DNA of 32,666 nt, taken from NCBI GenBank assembly GCA_045110335.1, contig JBGCGB010000064.1, positions 1 to 32,666 of the forward strand, written 5' to 3'. Each line of letters opens with the position of its first letter. The stretch's first letter is position 1. The notes below the pieces were generated by a model. It did no database searches and was not told the origin of the DNA. It saw only the letters and a list, made by a program, of their open reading frames with translations. The position numbers and the translations under genes were made by a program. This DNA is from CALBPI01 sp045110335. GTDB taxonomy: Bacteria > Pseudomonadota > Gammaproteobacteria > Steroidobacterales > Woeseiaceae. This document shows, piece by piece, positions 1 through 10,570 of this stretch.

Positions 1-146
1 AAAATCCCGTCAACAAAATCAAAGTGTTGGGAATTAGTGCCCATTTTCTGGGAATTTTTTTGCAGCTTTACGTTCAGAAATGGTCGAACTTGAGCAACCG
101 CTATTTACGGTAAAAATAGGCTATTTATGCATCAATTAGCGATTTT
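1..146. other. AT-rich left-edge stretch without a recognisable gene
   Basis: This stretch lies downstream of ligA. It is visibly richer in A and T than the rest of the window. A weak hairpin (CCCA-TTTTC-TGGG, about 38-50) is followed by a run of seven T on the plus strand, which could terminate a plus-strand gene lying off the left edge. A second weak stem (CTATTT/AAATAG) sits near 109-128. Neither is strong enough to call a terminator, and I see no coding sequence. Confidence 0.3.
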
Positions 147-2201
147 TCAGGGGCGTAAGTCGACCGGCAATCGGTCGATGAACTGACTTTCATCCAAAAC
201 GTCAATTTCCAGTTTTTGCGCTTTGGTGAGCTTTGAGCCGGCTTTATCGCCGGCCACTAAATAGTCTGTTTTGGCCGAAACACTGCCGGTCACTTTGCCG
301 CCTAACTGCTTGATTAATGCACCGGCATCGGCGCGTGTCATTTGCGATAGCGTTCCTGTCAGAACGAAGGTCATCCCTTCGAAAAACGCATCCGCTGCAA
401 TGGCGGCTGTATTCTGGTCTGGCGCTGGCCAATCGATGCCGTGGCTCAATAGTTCATCGATCAGCGCTTGATTGGACGAATTTTGGAAGTACTCTGTGAC
501 TCTTGCAGCCACGATGGCACCCACATCAGGAACTTCGATCAAAGCCTCCTGTGACGCACTCATCAGCGCTTCCAGACCGCCGAAGTAGTCGGCCAGGGAC
601 TCAGCGGTCGTTGCTCCTACCTCTCGGATACCCAGTGCGAACAGGAATCTCGGCAAGGTGGTGGACTTACTGTGCTCCAGAGCGTCAAGCACCTTTTGGG
701 CTGACTTCTCGCCCATACGCTCCATTTGCAACAAATCATCCATCGTAAGACTGTAAAAGTCCGCCGGACTGCGAACACGATCGTCAGCCAATTGTTCGAT
801 CAACTTGGCGCCCAAGCCCTCTACATCCATCGCCTTTCTGGAGGCAAAGTGCTTCAACGCCTCGGCCCGCTGGGCACGGCAGACAATCGGACCACCCATA
901 CACCGTGCAACGGCTTCATCGTCGATTTTAAGGACATCCGACCCACAAACGGGACAATGCGTTGGCAAGTCGACCGGCTGCGTGTCTAATGGCCGCCGAT
1001 CCATTACCACGGCAGCGACCTCGGGAATAACATCCCCTGCTCTCCTGACAATGACAACATCGTCGATACGCACATCTTTTCTTTGTAGCTCTTCTATATT
1101 GTGTAGCGTGGCGTTACTTACCGTCACGCCGCCCACAAAAACAGGCTCCAGCCGCGCAACCGGCGTTAACGCACCCGTTCGACCGACCTGCCAGTCGATG
1201 CCAAGCACTTTGGTCAGCTCTTCTTGCGCCGGAAATTTCTGGGCGATCGCCCAGCGTGGGGCGCGCGAAACAAACCCCAATTCTCGCTGCTCTGCGAAGT
1301 CGTTAACCTTAAATACAACGCCGTCGATGTCATACGGCAACTGATTACGGCGATCTCCCAGCGATTTGAAATACTCGGCACAGCCTGCTGCACCTTTCAC
1401 CCGTTGTGCATCACCACAAACCCGGAACCCCCAACCCTTCAATGCCGCAATTGCACCCGTATGATTGTCTGGCACAACACCGCCGTCCACAAAGCCGACC
1501 GCATAGCAGTACATATCGAGCGGGCGCTCGGCTGTCAGTGCCGGATCCAGTTGACGCAGACTCCCCGCCGCCGCGTTTCTGGGATTGACGAAGGTCTTTT
1601 CACCGGCGGCGGCGGCTCGCTCGTTAAAGTCATCGAAACCTGCTTTGGGCATGTAAATCTCACCACGAACCTCAAGCCGCTCGGGAAACCCCTCGCCTAA
1701 CAGCTTGAGTGGTATCGAACGGATGGTACGAACATTATGGGTAATGTCCTCACCGGTCGTCCCGTCGCCTCGGGTCGCAGCGCGCGTTAGTAATCCTTGT
1801 TCGTATAACAAAGACACTGCGGCACCATCCAGCTTCGGCTCTGCGCTGAACTCCAATGACTCGCCGCCATCCTCAAGCTCCAATCGATCTGCGACACGCG
1901 CGACAAATGCCAGCACTTCGTCATCAGAAAAAGCATTGTCGAGCGACAACATGGGCTGCAAGTGCGTGATGGGATCAAAGCCGCTTGCCGGCGTCGAGCC
2001 TACCCTTTGCGTGGGAGAGTCAGGAGATACTAATGTTGGGAAGTCGGCTTCGATTGCCTGTAACTCGCGAAGCAACCGGTCGTACTCGCTGTCTGGCACG
2101 CTAGGATCGTCGAGAACGTAATAGCGATGGTTATGCTCATGGAGCATTCGCGAGAGTTCGTCCGCGCGATTGGTGGCCTTTTGTAGCGCGGAATCGGTCA
2201 C
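147..2201 (-). CDS. ligA: NAD-dependent DNA ligase LigA
   Basis: LigA seals nicks in duplex DNA during replication and repair, using NAD+ as the adenylate donor. The 684 residues match the usual family length and domain order. An N-terminal NMN-binding Ia region (YYVLDDPSVPDSEYD) precedes the adenylation domain, whose KLDG motif gives the AMP-accepting lysine at about residue 123. An OB fold follows (VGRTGALTPVARLEPV), then a four-Cys zinc finger (CPVC...CMGGPIVC). Helix-hairpin-helix repeats and a C-terminal BRCT domain from about residue 605 (FVLTGTLSQMTR) complete the protein. The start is GTG and overlaps the zipA stop in a GTGA tetranucleotide, so translation is probably coupled to zipA. 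Nothing looks damaged. The smc-zipA-ligA order is the common gammaproteobacterial arrangement. Confidence 0.97.
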   Translation of the reverse strand: MTDSALQKATNRADELSRMLHEHNHRYYVLDDPSVPDSEYDRLLRELQAIEADFPTLVSPDSPTQRVGSTPASGFDPITHLQPMLSLDNAFSDDEVLAFVARVADRLELEDGGESLEFSAEPKLDGAAVSLLYEQGLLTRAATRGDGTTGEDITHNVRTIRSIPLKLLGEGFPERLEVRGEIYMPKAGFDDFNERAAAAGEKTFVNPRNAAAGSLRQLDPALTAERPLDMYCYAVGFVDGGVVPDNHTGAIAALKGWGFRVCGDAQRVKGAAGCAEYFKSLGDRRNQLPYDIDGVVFKVNDFAEQRELGFVSRAPRWAIAQKFPAQEELTKVLGIDWQVGRTGALTPVARLEPVFVGGVTVSNATLHNIEELQRKDVRIDDVVIVRRAGDVIPEVAAVVMDRRPLDTQPVDLPTHCPVCGSDVLKIDDEAVARCMGGPIVCRAQRAEALKHFASRKAMDVEGLGAKLIEQLADDRVRSPADFYSLTMDDLLQMERMGEKSAQKVLDALEHSKSTTLPRFLFALGIREVGATTAESLADYFGGLEALMSASQEALIEVPDVGAIVAARVTEYFQNSSNQALIDELLSHGIDWPAPDQNTAAIAADAFFEGMTFVLTGTLSQMTRADAGALIKQLGGKVTGSVSAKTDYLVAGDKAGSKLTKAQKLEIDVLDESQFIDRLPVDLRP

Positions 2202-2950
2202 TGCAGTTGCAAGTGCTTCAACTCGTATTGAATGAGATCCTCACGAAGAAAACGCTCACGCTGATTGCTCATTGAACTCCCGTCGCCATCCAGTAATTCA
2301 CCTTGCAAGGAGATTGCGACTGCGCGGGCGATTTCGATCATCTTGTCGAAGGCATCGACGCCTCGACCAGGTCCCGGCCGAAGCATAAAAAAGCTCAATC
2401 CAGCGAGTGTTTTATCGCGAAGGTTTTCTAAATCAAACGTCCCGGGCTCGGTAAGGCTCGCCACGGAGAACAATGCATCGCTGCCCTCACCATCCGATAG
2501 CTTGTGAAAAATATCGAACTGGCCATGCGCCAAGCCTGAACCAGCGAGAAGACGAATGACATCTGACGCGGGAAACTCGCCCCCGTCTTTTTTGATAATA
2601 CGCAGCGAGAGCACCTTTTCGGGCACCTTTGCTTTCGGTGGTGCTTGTTCAGCGGGTTCGTCTGCGACACCGATATCGACATGCGTAGCGTTCTCGGTAT
2701 CTTCGCCGAGCTTGGGCAAGCTTTTGGTGTCTTCGCCCGTCGTGAGTTCATCGACGGATTGACTAAAATCAGGTGTTACCCGAATGATTGACGATTCCGG
2801 TGCCGCGTCCATCTCGTCAAAATCTGGTTCAACGCGCGCTTGTGGTTTCGAATGGTGCAGCTCAGCCGATGTTTTTCTTTTGGCATTCCAATAGATGACA
2901 ACGACAATCACAACACCAATGACGAGCAATGCAATACGCAGACTATCCAT
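2198..2950 (-). CDS. zipA: Cell division protein ZipA
   Basis: ZipA is an inner-membrane divisome protein that tethers FtsZ filaments to the membrane. The 250-residue product has an N-terminal membrane anchor at about residues 4-20 (IALLVIGVVIVVVIYW) followed by basic residues. An acidic, low-complexity linker runs to about residue 110. A C-terminal FtsZ-binding domain follows (VLSLRIIKKDGGEFPAS through FMLRPGPGRG). This architecture is diagnostic even though primary sequence in the family diverges quickly. An AAGGG Shine-Dalgarno-like sequence lies 9 bases before the ATG. The gene starts 17 bases after the smc stop and ends in a 4-base overlap with ligA, so the three genes are probably co-transcribed. 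Confidence 0.93.
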   Translation of the reverse strand: MDSLRIALLVIGVVIVVVIYWNAKRKTSAELHHSKPQARVEPDFDEMDAAPESSIIRVTPDFSQSVDELTTGEDTKSLPKLGEDTENATHVDIGVADEPAEQAPPKAKVPEKVLSLRIIKKDGGEFPASDVIRLLAGSGLAHGQFDIFHKLSDGEGSDALFSVASLTEPGTFDLENLRDKTLAGLSFFMLRPGPGRGVDAFDKMIEIARAVAISLQGELLDGDGSSMSNQRERFLREDLIQYELKHLQLQ

Positions 2951-2967
2951 GACAAGTCACCCTTCGC

Positions 2968-6471
<3,504 letters not shown>

Positions 6472-6698
6472 ATTATTTTTTCGAAGTTTTCTCAATCCGC
6501 CGACATGGTTGCCAGACGATTTACCGTTAAAATTGTTATCGACGCCGTCTTTCCCAACAGCCCGGCGAATAGCCATTCGACCGCGGCTCTGAGATAGCGT
6601 CTTTGTAACGGCGTAGTGTAAGCTAAATCGAATCGCAAAACGATTGTCTCCGATGCGCTACAATCGCGCACCGAGAATAGCCCTTGACAGGAATCCAG
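6472..6698. promoter_or_regulatory. Divergent smc/queF intergenic region
   Basis: These 227 bases separate the divergent smc and queF genes and must hold promoters for both. On the plus strand a TACAAT at 6659-6664 is a plausible -10 for queF, about 35 bases before its ATG, but no good -35 precedes it. That -10 sits inside a short inverted repeat, TGCGC-N7-GCGCA (about 6654-6670). A TTGACA at 6684 is too close to the queF start to be its -35. I cannot place the smc promoter with confidence. Confidence 0.35.
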
Positions 6699-7139
6699 AT
6701 GAGCTATACCCCCGAGAAAACACCCCGTCCCGGCCCTTCACTCGAGTTGGAAACCTTTCCCAACCCCAATGCAGAGCGCGACGTCGTTATTCGCATTCAT
6801 ACGCCGGAATTCACCTGCCTATGTCCGAAAACCGGCCAACCGGATTTTGCGACCATTTATGTGGAGTACATCCCGGAAGCACACTGCGTCGAATTGAAAT
6901 CGCTCAAACTCTATTTCTGGAGCTACCGGGAAAAAGGCGCGTTCCATGAGGCCGTCACCAACGAGATTCTGGAAGACCTCGTTGCCGCGGTTCAACCTCG
7001 ATTCATGCGTGTCACAACAGACTTCAACGTCAGGGGCGGCGTCTATACCAATGTGGTCGCAGAACACCGTGCTGAAAACTGGCGCCCCGACCAACTGGTA
7101 ACGCTGCCAGAACCCGGTTTCAAGACCGAATCTCGTTGA
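6699..7139 (+). CDS. queF: NADPH-dependent 7-cyano-7-deazaguanine (preQ0) reductase QueF
   Basis: QueF reduces the nitrile of preQ0 to the amine preQ1, a step in queuosine tRNA modification. The protein is the short, unimodular type I form (146 residues), not the long bimodular form of E. coli. The catalytic segment FTCLCPKTGQPDFA holds the thioimide-forming Cys (about residue 42) and the acid Asp (about residue 49). The family's NADPH-binding motif appears as ELKSLKLYFWSYR. I chose the ATG at 6699 because AGGAA lies 5 bases upstream; an in-frame TTG 15 bases earlier is unlikely. It is functionally linked to the nearby gluQ, which acts on queuosine-containing tRNA-Asp. Confidence 0.95.
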   Translation: MSYTPEKTPRPGPSLELETFPNPNAERDVVIRIHTPEFTCLCPKTGQPDFATIYVEYIPEAHCVELKSLKLYFWSYREKGAFHEAVTNEILEDLVAAVQPRFMRVTTDFNVRGGVYTNVVAEHRAENWRPDQLVTLPEPGFKTESR

Positions 7140-7157
7140 AACCTGAGATTAGTCCGA

Positions 7158-7192
7158 TACAAAACGGTGCGATTGCCTGTATAATCGCCGCG
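7158..7192 (+). promoter_or_regulatory. Candidate dksA promoter with GC-rich discriminator
   Basis: A perfect TATAAT lies at 7180-7185, with a poor -35 (TACAAA at 7158-7163, spacing 16). The bases right after the -10 are CGCCGCGC, a GC-rich discriminator of the kind seen at promoters inhibited by ppGpp and DksA. The start site would fall near 7192, about 30 bases before the dksA ATG. Confidence 0.55.
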
Positions 7193-7223
7193 CTTATTGA
7201 TTTCCCCGCCGCGGAGGAACGAC

Positions 7224-7640
7224 ATGCCAGCTAAGAAAAAGGCTAAGAAAACAACAGCTAAGAAGAAGGCTGTAAGTAAGAAGAAAGTGACTAAAAAGGC
7301 CGTTTCAAAGAAAAAAACAGCCAAGAAAGTTGCTAAGAAAAAGGCGCCCGCTAAGAAAAAAGTAGCGAAAAAGCCCGTTTCAAAGAAGAAAACCGCGAAG
7401 AAAACGGCGACAAAGAAAAAAGTGACCAAGAAAAAGGTTGCCAAGAAGGTCACCAAAAAGACGGCGAAAAAGAAACCCGTAGCGAAAAGCCCCGCCAGCA
7501 AGAAAAAAGTCGCTACCAAGAAAAAAGCGGTCAGCAAGAAGAAGGTCGCCAAAAAGGCACCTGCGAAGAAGGCTGCCGTCAGGAAAAAAACACCTTTGAA
7601 ACCTACGCCAAGACCGGCCAAAAAAGTGGCTACTGCGGCT
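7224..7640 (+). repeat. Degenerate AAG/AAA-rich codon repeats encoding the basic DksA tail
   Basis: This stretch is dominated by Lys codons interrupted by Ala, Val, Thr and Ser codons in irregular units of about 4-7 residues. The complementary strand therefore looks like a phenylalanine-rich open frame, which is an artefact. The low sequence complexity would favour copy-number change by recombination or slippage. Confidence 0.75.
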
Positions 7641-8096
7641 AGATCCAGAAAAGATCTAATCAATGGACCGATTCACGGAATCGCTCCTTACCAGCCCGCT
7701 CGTAATGAAGACTACATGAGCGACGAACAACTTGAGCATTTTCGCAAGATTCTGACAGCATGGAAAACGGAACTCATGGAAGAAGTGGACCGAACGGTTC
7801 ACCATATGCAGGACGAAGCTGCAAACTTCCCCGATCCGAACGACCGCGCTACGCAGGAGTCCGAATTCGGGCTTGAGCTACGTACTCGGGATCGCGAAAG
7901 AAAGCTACTACGCAAAATCGGACAAGCAATCGCTCGCATTGACGATGGATCGTACGGCTATTGCGAAGAAACCGGTGAAGAAATTGGACTAAAGCGCCTT
8001 GAAGCTCGTCCGGTAGCGACACTATGTCTGGAAGCGCAGGAACGGAGAGAATTGTCCGAGCGGCAGTTCCGTGATCGGGACGATCGCTACCGGTAA
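7224..8096 (+). CDS. dksA: DksA/TraR-family RNA polymerase-binding regulator with histone-like Lys/Ala-rich N-terminal tail
   Basis: DksA binds the RNA polymerase secondary channel and works with ppGpp in the stringent response. The C-terminal part (about residues 164-290) is a standard DksA. The coiled-coil tip carries the DxxDxA signature as DPNDRA (about 204-209), followed by ELRTRDRERKLLRKI and a C-terminal helix. The zinc finger is degenerate: the four-Cys pattern is reduced to CEET...CLEA (Cys247, Thr250, Cys268, Ala271), as in known zinc-independent DksA paralogues. The first ~140 residues are a tail of KKKVAKK/AKKKA-type repeats resembling histone H1 or AlgP-like DNA-binding tails; ordinary DksA is about 150 residues in all. 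I chose the ATG at 7224 because GGAGGA lies just upstream. gluQ follows with a 26-base overlap, the classical dksA-gluQ linkage. Confidence 0.93.
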   Translation: MPAKKKAKKTTAKKKAVSKKKVTKKAVSKKKTAKKVAKKKAPAKKKVAKKPVSKKKTAKKTATKKKVTKKKVAKKVTKKTAKKKPVAKSPASKKKVATKKKAVSKKKVAKKAPAKKAAVRKKTPLKPTPRPAKKVATAARSRKDLINGPIHGIAPYQPARNEDYMSDEQLEHFRKILTAWKTELMEEVDRTVHHMQDEAANFPDPNDRATQESEFGLELRTRDRERKLLRKIGQAIARIDDGSYGYCEETGEEIGLKRLEARPVATLCLEAQERRELSERQFRDRDDRYR

Positions 8097-8967
8097 CTGT
8101 TACATCGGCCGGTTCGCGCCCTCGCCAACCGGCCCGCTCCATCTCGGTTCTTTAATCGCTGCGGTTATTAGCTATCTCGATGCTCGCTATCACGATGGTC
8201 AGTGGCTCGTTCGGATGGAAGATATCGATCCACCGCGCGAAATCAAAGGTGCAGCTACGCAAATCCTGCACACACTAGAACGGCACGGCCTACAGTGGGA
8301 CGGTAACGTCCGATTTCAGCGCCATAGCGCTGAGCTCCATACGGCCGCGCTTCGTCAGCTTCACCAACAAACACAAACTTACTTTTGCGACTGCGCCAGA
8401 AAAAAACTGATCGCTGCTGGTTTGCAAAGCCACTATCCGGGCATTTGTCGCGATAAGGCACTTGAGAGCGGTGCTATCCGTGTCAGAACGGCAATGGAAC
8501 CGGTAGGCGTCGAAGATCGTTGGCAAGCCCGACTTTCAACCAACCTGAATGAGTCGCCGGGAGACTTTATTGTCCGCCGACGTGATCAGCTGGTCGCCTA
8601 CCAGCTCGCCGTCGTTGTCGACGATGCTGATCAGGGAGTTACCGATATCGTCCGGGGCGTAGACCTCTATACTTCGACGCCGCGCCAGGTATGGCTGCAG
8701 CATCTCTTGGGCTTAGAGACGCCCCGTTATGCTCATTTTCCGGTCTTGTTAGGTACCGACGGGACAAAACTAAGCAAGCAAACCGGTGCTAAAGGACTGG
8801 ATGACGAACGGCCGGCGCAAAACCTCGTCGAAGCGTTTGCGCATATCGGTCTCGAACCGGATGCCGATGCATCGGCCAGAACAGCGAGCGACTGGTTAGC
8901 CTGGGCACAGCAACAATATCAGCCTAATCGCATACCATTAGTTAGCCAACTCTCGGACGAACCATAA
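8071..8967 (+). CDS. gluQ: Glutamyl-Q tRNA(Asp) synthetase GluQ-RS
   Basis: GluQ-RS is a truncated glutamyl-tRNA synthetase paralogue that attaches glutamate to the queuosine base at position 34 of tRNA-Asp. The 298-residue protein has the class I start GRFAPSPTGPLHLGSL, with the HIGH-like motif HLGS at about residues 24-27. A zinc site is formed by Cys106, Cys108, Tyr122 and Cys126 (YFCDCAR...YPGIC). A KMSKS-like TKLSKQ lies near residue 237. It lacks the anticodon-binding domain of full GluRS, as expected. The GTG at 8071 overlaps dksA by 26 bases and is the only sensible start upstream of GRFAPSPTG. With queF in the same cluster, part of the queuosine pathway is gathered here. Confidence 0.95.
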   Translation: MIGTIATGNCYIGRFAPSPTGPLHLGSLIAAVISYLDARYHDGQWLVRMEDIDPPREIKGAATQILHTLERHGLQWDGNVRFQRHSAELHTAALRQLHQQTQTYFCDCARKKLIAAGLQSHYPGICRDKALESGAIRVRTAMEPVGVEDRWQARLSTNLNESPGDFIVRRRDQLVAYQLAVVVDDADQGVTDIVRGVDLYTSTPRQVWLQHLLGLETPRYAHFPVLLGTDGTKLSKQTGAKGLDDERPAQNLVEAFAHIGLEPDADASARTASDWLAWAQQQYQPNRIPLVSQLSDEP

Positions 8968-9019
8968 ACAACGTACCGCACTGCAACATCTTCCGTTAGA
9001 ATAGCGGTTGATTTGATGA

Positions 9020-9529
9020 TTGGCCAAAGATGTGCGAACGATTAAGAAGTACCCAAACCGACGCCTCTACGATACCGAGCTCAGCAAGTACATCACGCTG
9101 TCACACATTCGGGATCTAGTTCTAGAGAAAGAACAATTTGTGGTGATCGACAAGAAAAGTGGTGACGACATCACTCGGTCGATCCTCATGCAGGTCATTA
9201 GCGAACAAGAACAGCACGGCGAGCCCGTGATGACCGAAGACTTCCTTTCCCAGATCATCCGCACGTATAGCAGCGCGATGCCCAATGTTGTCAGCAGCTA
9301 TCTAGAACAGAGCCTCAAGTTATTCATGAACCAACAAGCCCAGGCGCGCAACACGATTCGTAAAGTGGTCGGCATCGATCCTGTGGATGCCGTGACCAAT
9401 CTCGCGCAACGGAACTTCGCTCGCTGGCGGGCCGTTCAAGAGGAAGTCTTTAAGGTCCTCAATCTCAAATCACAAGATCAAGACGATGACGTCGCGGATG
9501 CCAAGGAAAGCAAGCGCCGTAAGGGATAA
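9020..9529 (+). CDS. phaR: Polyhydroxyalkanoate synthesis regulator PhaR-like
   Basis: PhaR-family proteins are DNA-binding regulators that, in PHA producers, repress phasin genes and bind PHA granules. The N-terminal domain has the diagnostic core IKKYPNRRLYDTELSKYITL (about residues 8-27), followed by the second conserved segment (SQIIRTYSSAMPNVVSSYLEQSL) and a charged C-terminal tail. The 169-residue length is normal. The start is uncertain: TTG at 9020 is just after an in-frame stop, GTG at 9032 is possible, and neither has a good Shine-Dalgarno sequence. A TAGAAT at 8997-9002 could be a -10, which would make the transcript nearly leaderless. No phaC, phaA, phaB or phasin gene lies in the window, so a role in PHA metabolism rests only on family membership. 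Confidence 0.88.
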   Translation: MAKDVRTIKKYPNRRLYDTELSKYITLSHIRDLVLEKEQFVVIDKKSGDDITRSILMQVISEQEQHGEPVMTEDFLSQIIRTYSSAMPNVVSSYLEQSLKLFMNQQAQARNTIRKVVGIDPVDAVTNLAQRNFARWRAVQEEVFKVLNLKSQDQDDDVADAKESKRRKG

Positions 9530-9538
9530 GCCGCCATC

Positions 9539-10531
9539 ATGATATTGCGTAGCGAGTTCAAACCCGCCCCTGGGTTTGGAAACCGGCATTGGCAAACACT
9601 GTTGCCGGCGCTCGGTCTCGTTGAAACACCCAACCCACCTACCCGCCGTGAGATTTTACCGCTGCCGGACGGCGACAGCCTCGCACTTGATTGGTTAGCG
9701 AAAGATGCTTCGCCAGATGCGCCTCTCTTGGTTATTTTGCACGGCCTGGAAGGCTCTAGTGAATCTAGCTATGCCAAAGGACTGATCGCCGAAGCTGCAT
9801 CACGGCATTGGCAAGCAGTCGTGATGAACTTTCGGGATTGCGGGGATCATCGCAACCGACTCTCGCGCCGCTATCATGCCGGTGAAACCGGCGATATTGA
9901 ATTCTTAGCCAGCGAGCTTCGAACCCGATTGCCAAACGCACCGATGTTCTATGCAGGCTTCTCACTTGGCGCCAATGTCCTGCTCAAACATCTGGGAGAA
10001 TCCGCCGACGAAGCCCGTTGTATCGCCGCGGTCGGCGTGTCGGTACCATTCGAATTGCAAATGGCATCGGACTCTATTTCAAAAGGTTTTTCAAAGCTTT
10101 ATCAGTGGCACTTAATGCGAAATATGAAGAAAGCCCTTCGTAGAAAATTCGATCCAATGACCGCACCGTTCGATTTTGATGCAGCCATGAAAACGAGTAC
10201 TTTCGAAGCGTTCGATGACCTAGTCACTGCGCCACTACATGGATTTGACGGTAAAGATGACTACTACTCATCCTCCAGTTCAAGACAATATCTCAAGTCG
10301 ATCTCGCGACCGACACTAGTGATTCATGCCGAAGATGACCCGTTCATGAATACCGACATGATTCCAACGGCTAAGGAGCTCTCGTCCTCCGTTGTACTCG
10401 AGCTCTCTGACAAAGGAGGACATGTTGGCTTTATCGAAGGTGACGCCCCGTGGCGACTGCATTACTGGCTACCCAAACGGATCGCTCACTTTTTGAACGT
10501 CCAATACGAAAACGGGCTCCGAAGCCGTTAA
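9539..10531 (+). CDS. yheT: YheT-family alpha/beta hydrolase (COG0429)
   Basis: This is an alpha/beta hydrolase of the YheT/ABHD1-3-like group, whose substrate is not established in bacteria. The conserved N-terminal segment GNRHWQTLLP is typical. The oxyanion region is LHGLEGSSES. The nucleophile elbow is GFSLGAN, with Ser at about residue 142. The acid is in HAEDDPF (about Asp267), and the catalytic His in GGHVGF (about residue 295). All triad residues are present at normal spacing, and the 330-residue length is standard. It starts 9 bases after the phaR stop, so the two are probably co-transcribed. It converges with pnp. Confidence 0.9.
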   Translation: MILRSEFKPAPGFGNRHWQTLLPALGLVETPNPPTRREILPLPDGDSLALDWLAKDASPDAPLLVILHGLEGSSESSYAKGLIAEAASRHWQAVVMNFRDCGDHRNRLSRRYHAGETGDIEFLASELRTRLPNAPMFYAGFSLGANVLLKHLGESADEARCIAAVGVSVPFELQMASDSISKGFSKLYQWHLMRNMKKALRRKFDPMTAPFDFDAAMKTSTFEAFDDLVTAPLHGFDGKDDYYSSSSSRQYLKSISRPTLVIHAEDDPFMNTDMIPTAKELSSSVVLELSDKGGHVGFIEGDAPWRLHYWLPKRIAHFLNVQYENGLRSR

Positions 10532-10544
10532 GCCCCGGAGCCCG
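10513..10544. terminator. Hairpin at the yheT/pnp convergent junction
   Basis: CGGGCTCC at 10513-10520 pairs with GGAGCCCG at 10537-10544 around a 16-base loop that includes the yheT stop codon. No T tract follows on either strand, so this may be a weak or Rho-assisted terminator for the converging genes. Confidence 0.4.
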
Positions 10545-10570
10545 CTGCGGCTCAACATAGCTGGATACGA

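Noticed and set aside
6472..6576. 35-codon upstream extension of smc
   Set aside because: The conserved SMC N-terminus starts at the ATG at 6471, and the extension shows no similarity to the family.
6684..6698. TTG start for queF and a TTGACA box at the same place
   Set aside because: AGGAA spaced 5 bases before ATG 6699 defines a better start. The TTGACA lies too close to the coding start to be its -35.
6665..6698. preQ1 riboswitch before queF
   Set aside because: The leader after the candidate -10 is only about 30 bases and shows no pseudoknot-like hairpin with an A-rich tail.
7043..7663. 206-codon minus-strand frame encoding a Phe/Leu/Ala-rich, apparently hydrophobic protein
   Set aside because: It is the exact antisense of the Lys codons in the DksA tail (AAG/AAA read as CTT/TTT). 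It has no ribosome-binding site and no family similarity.
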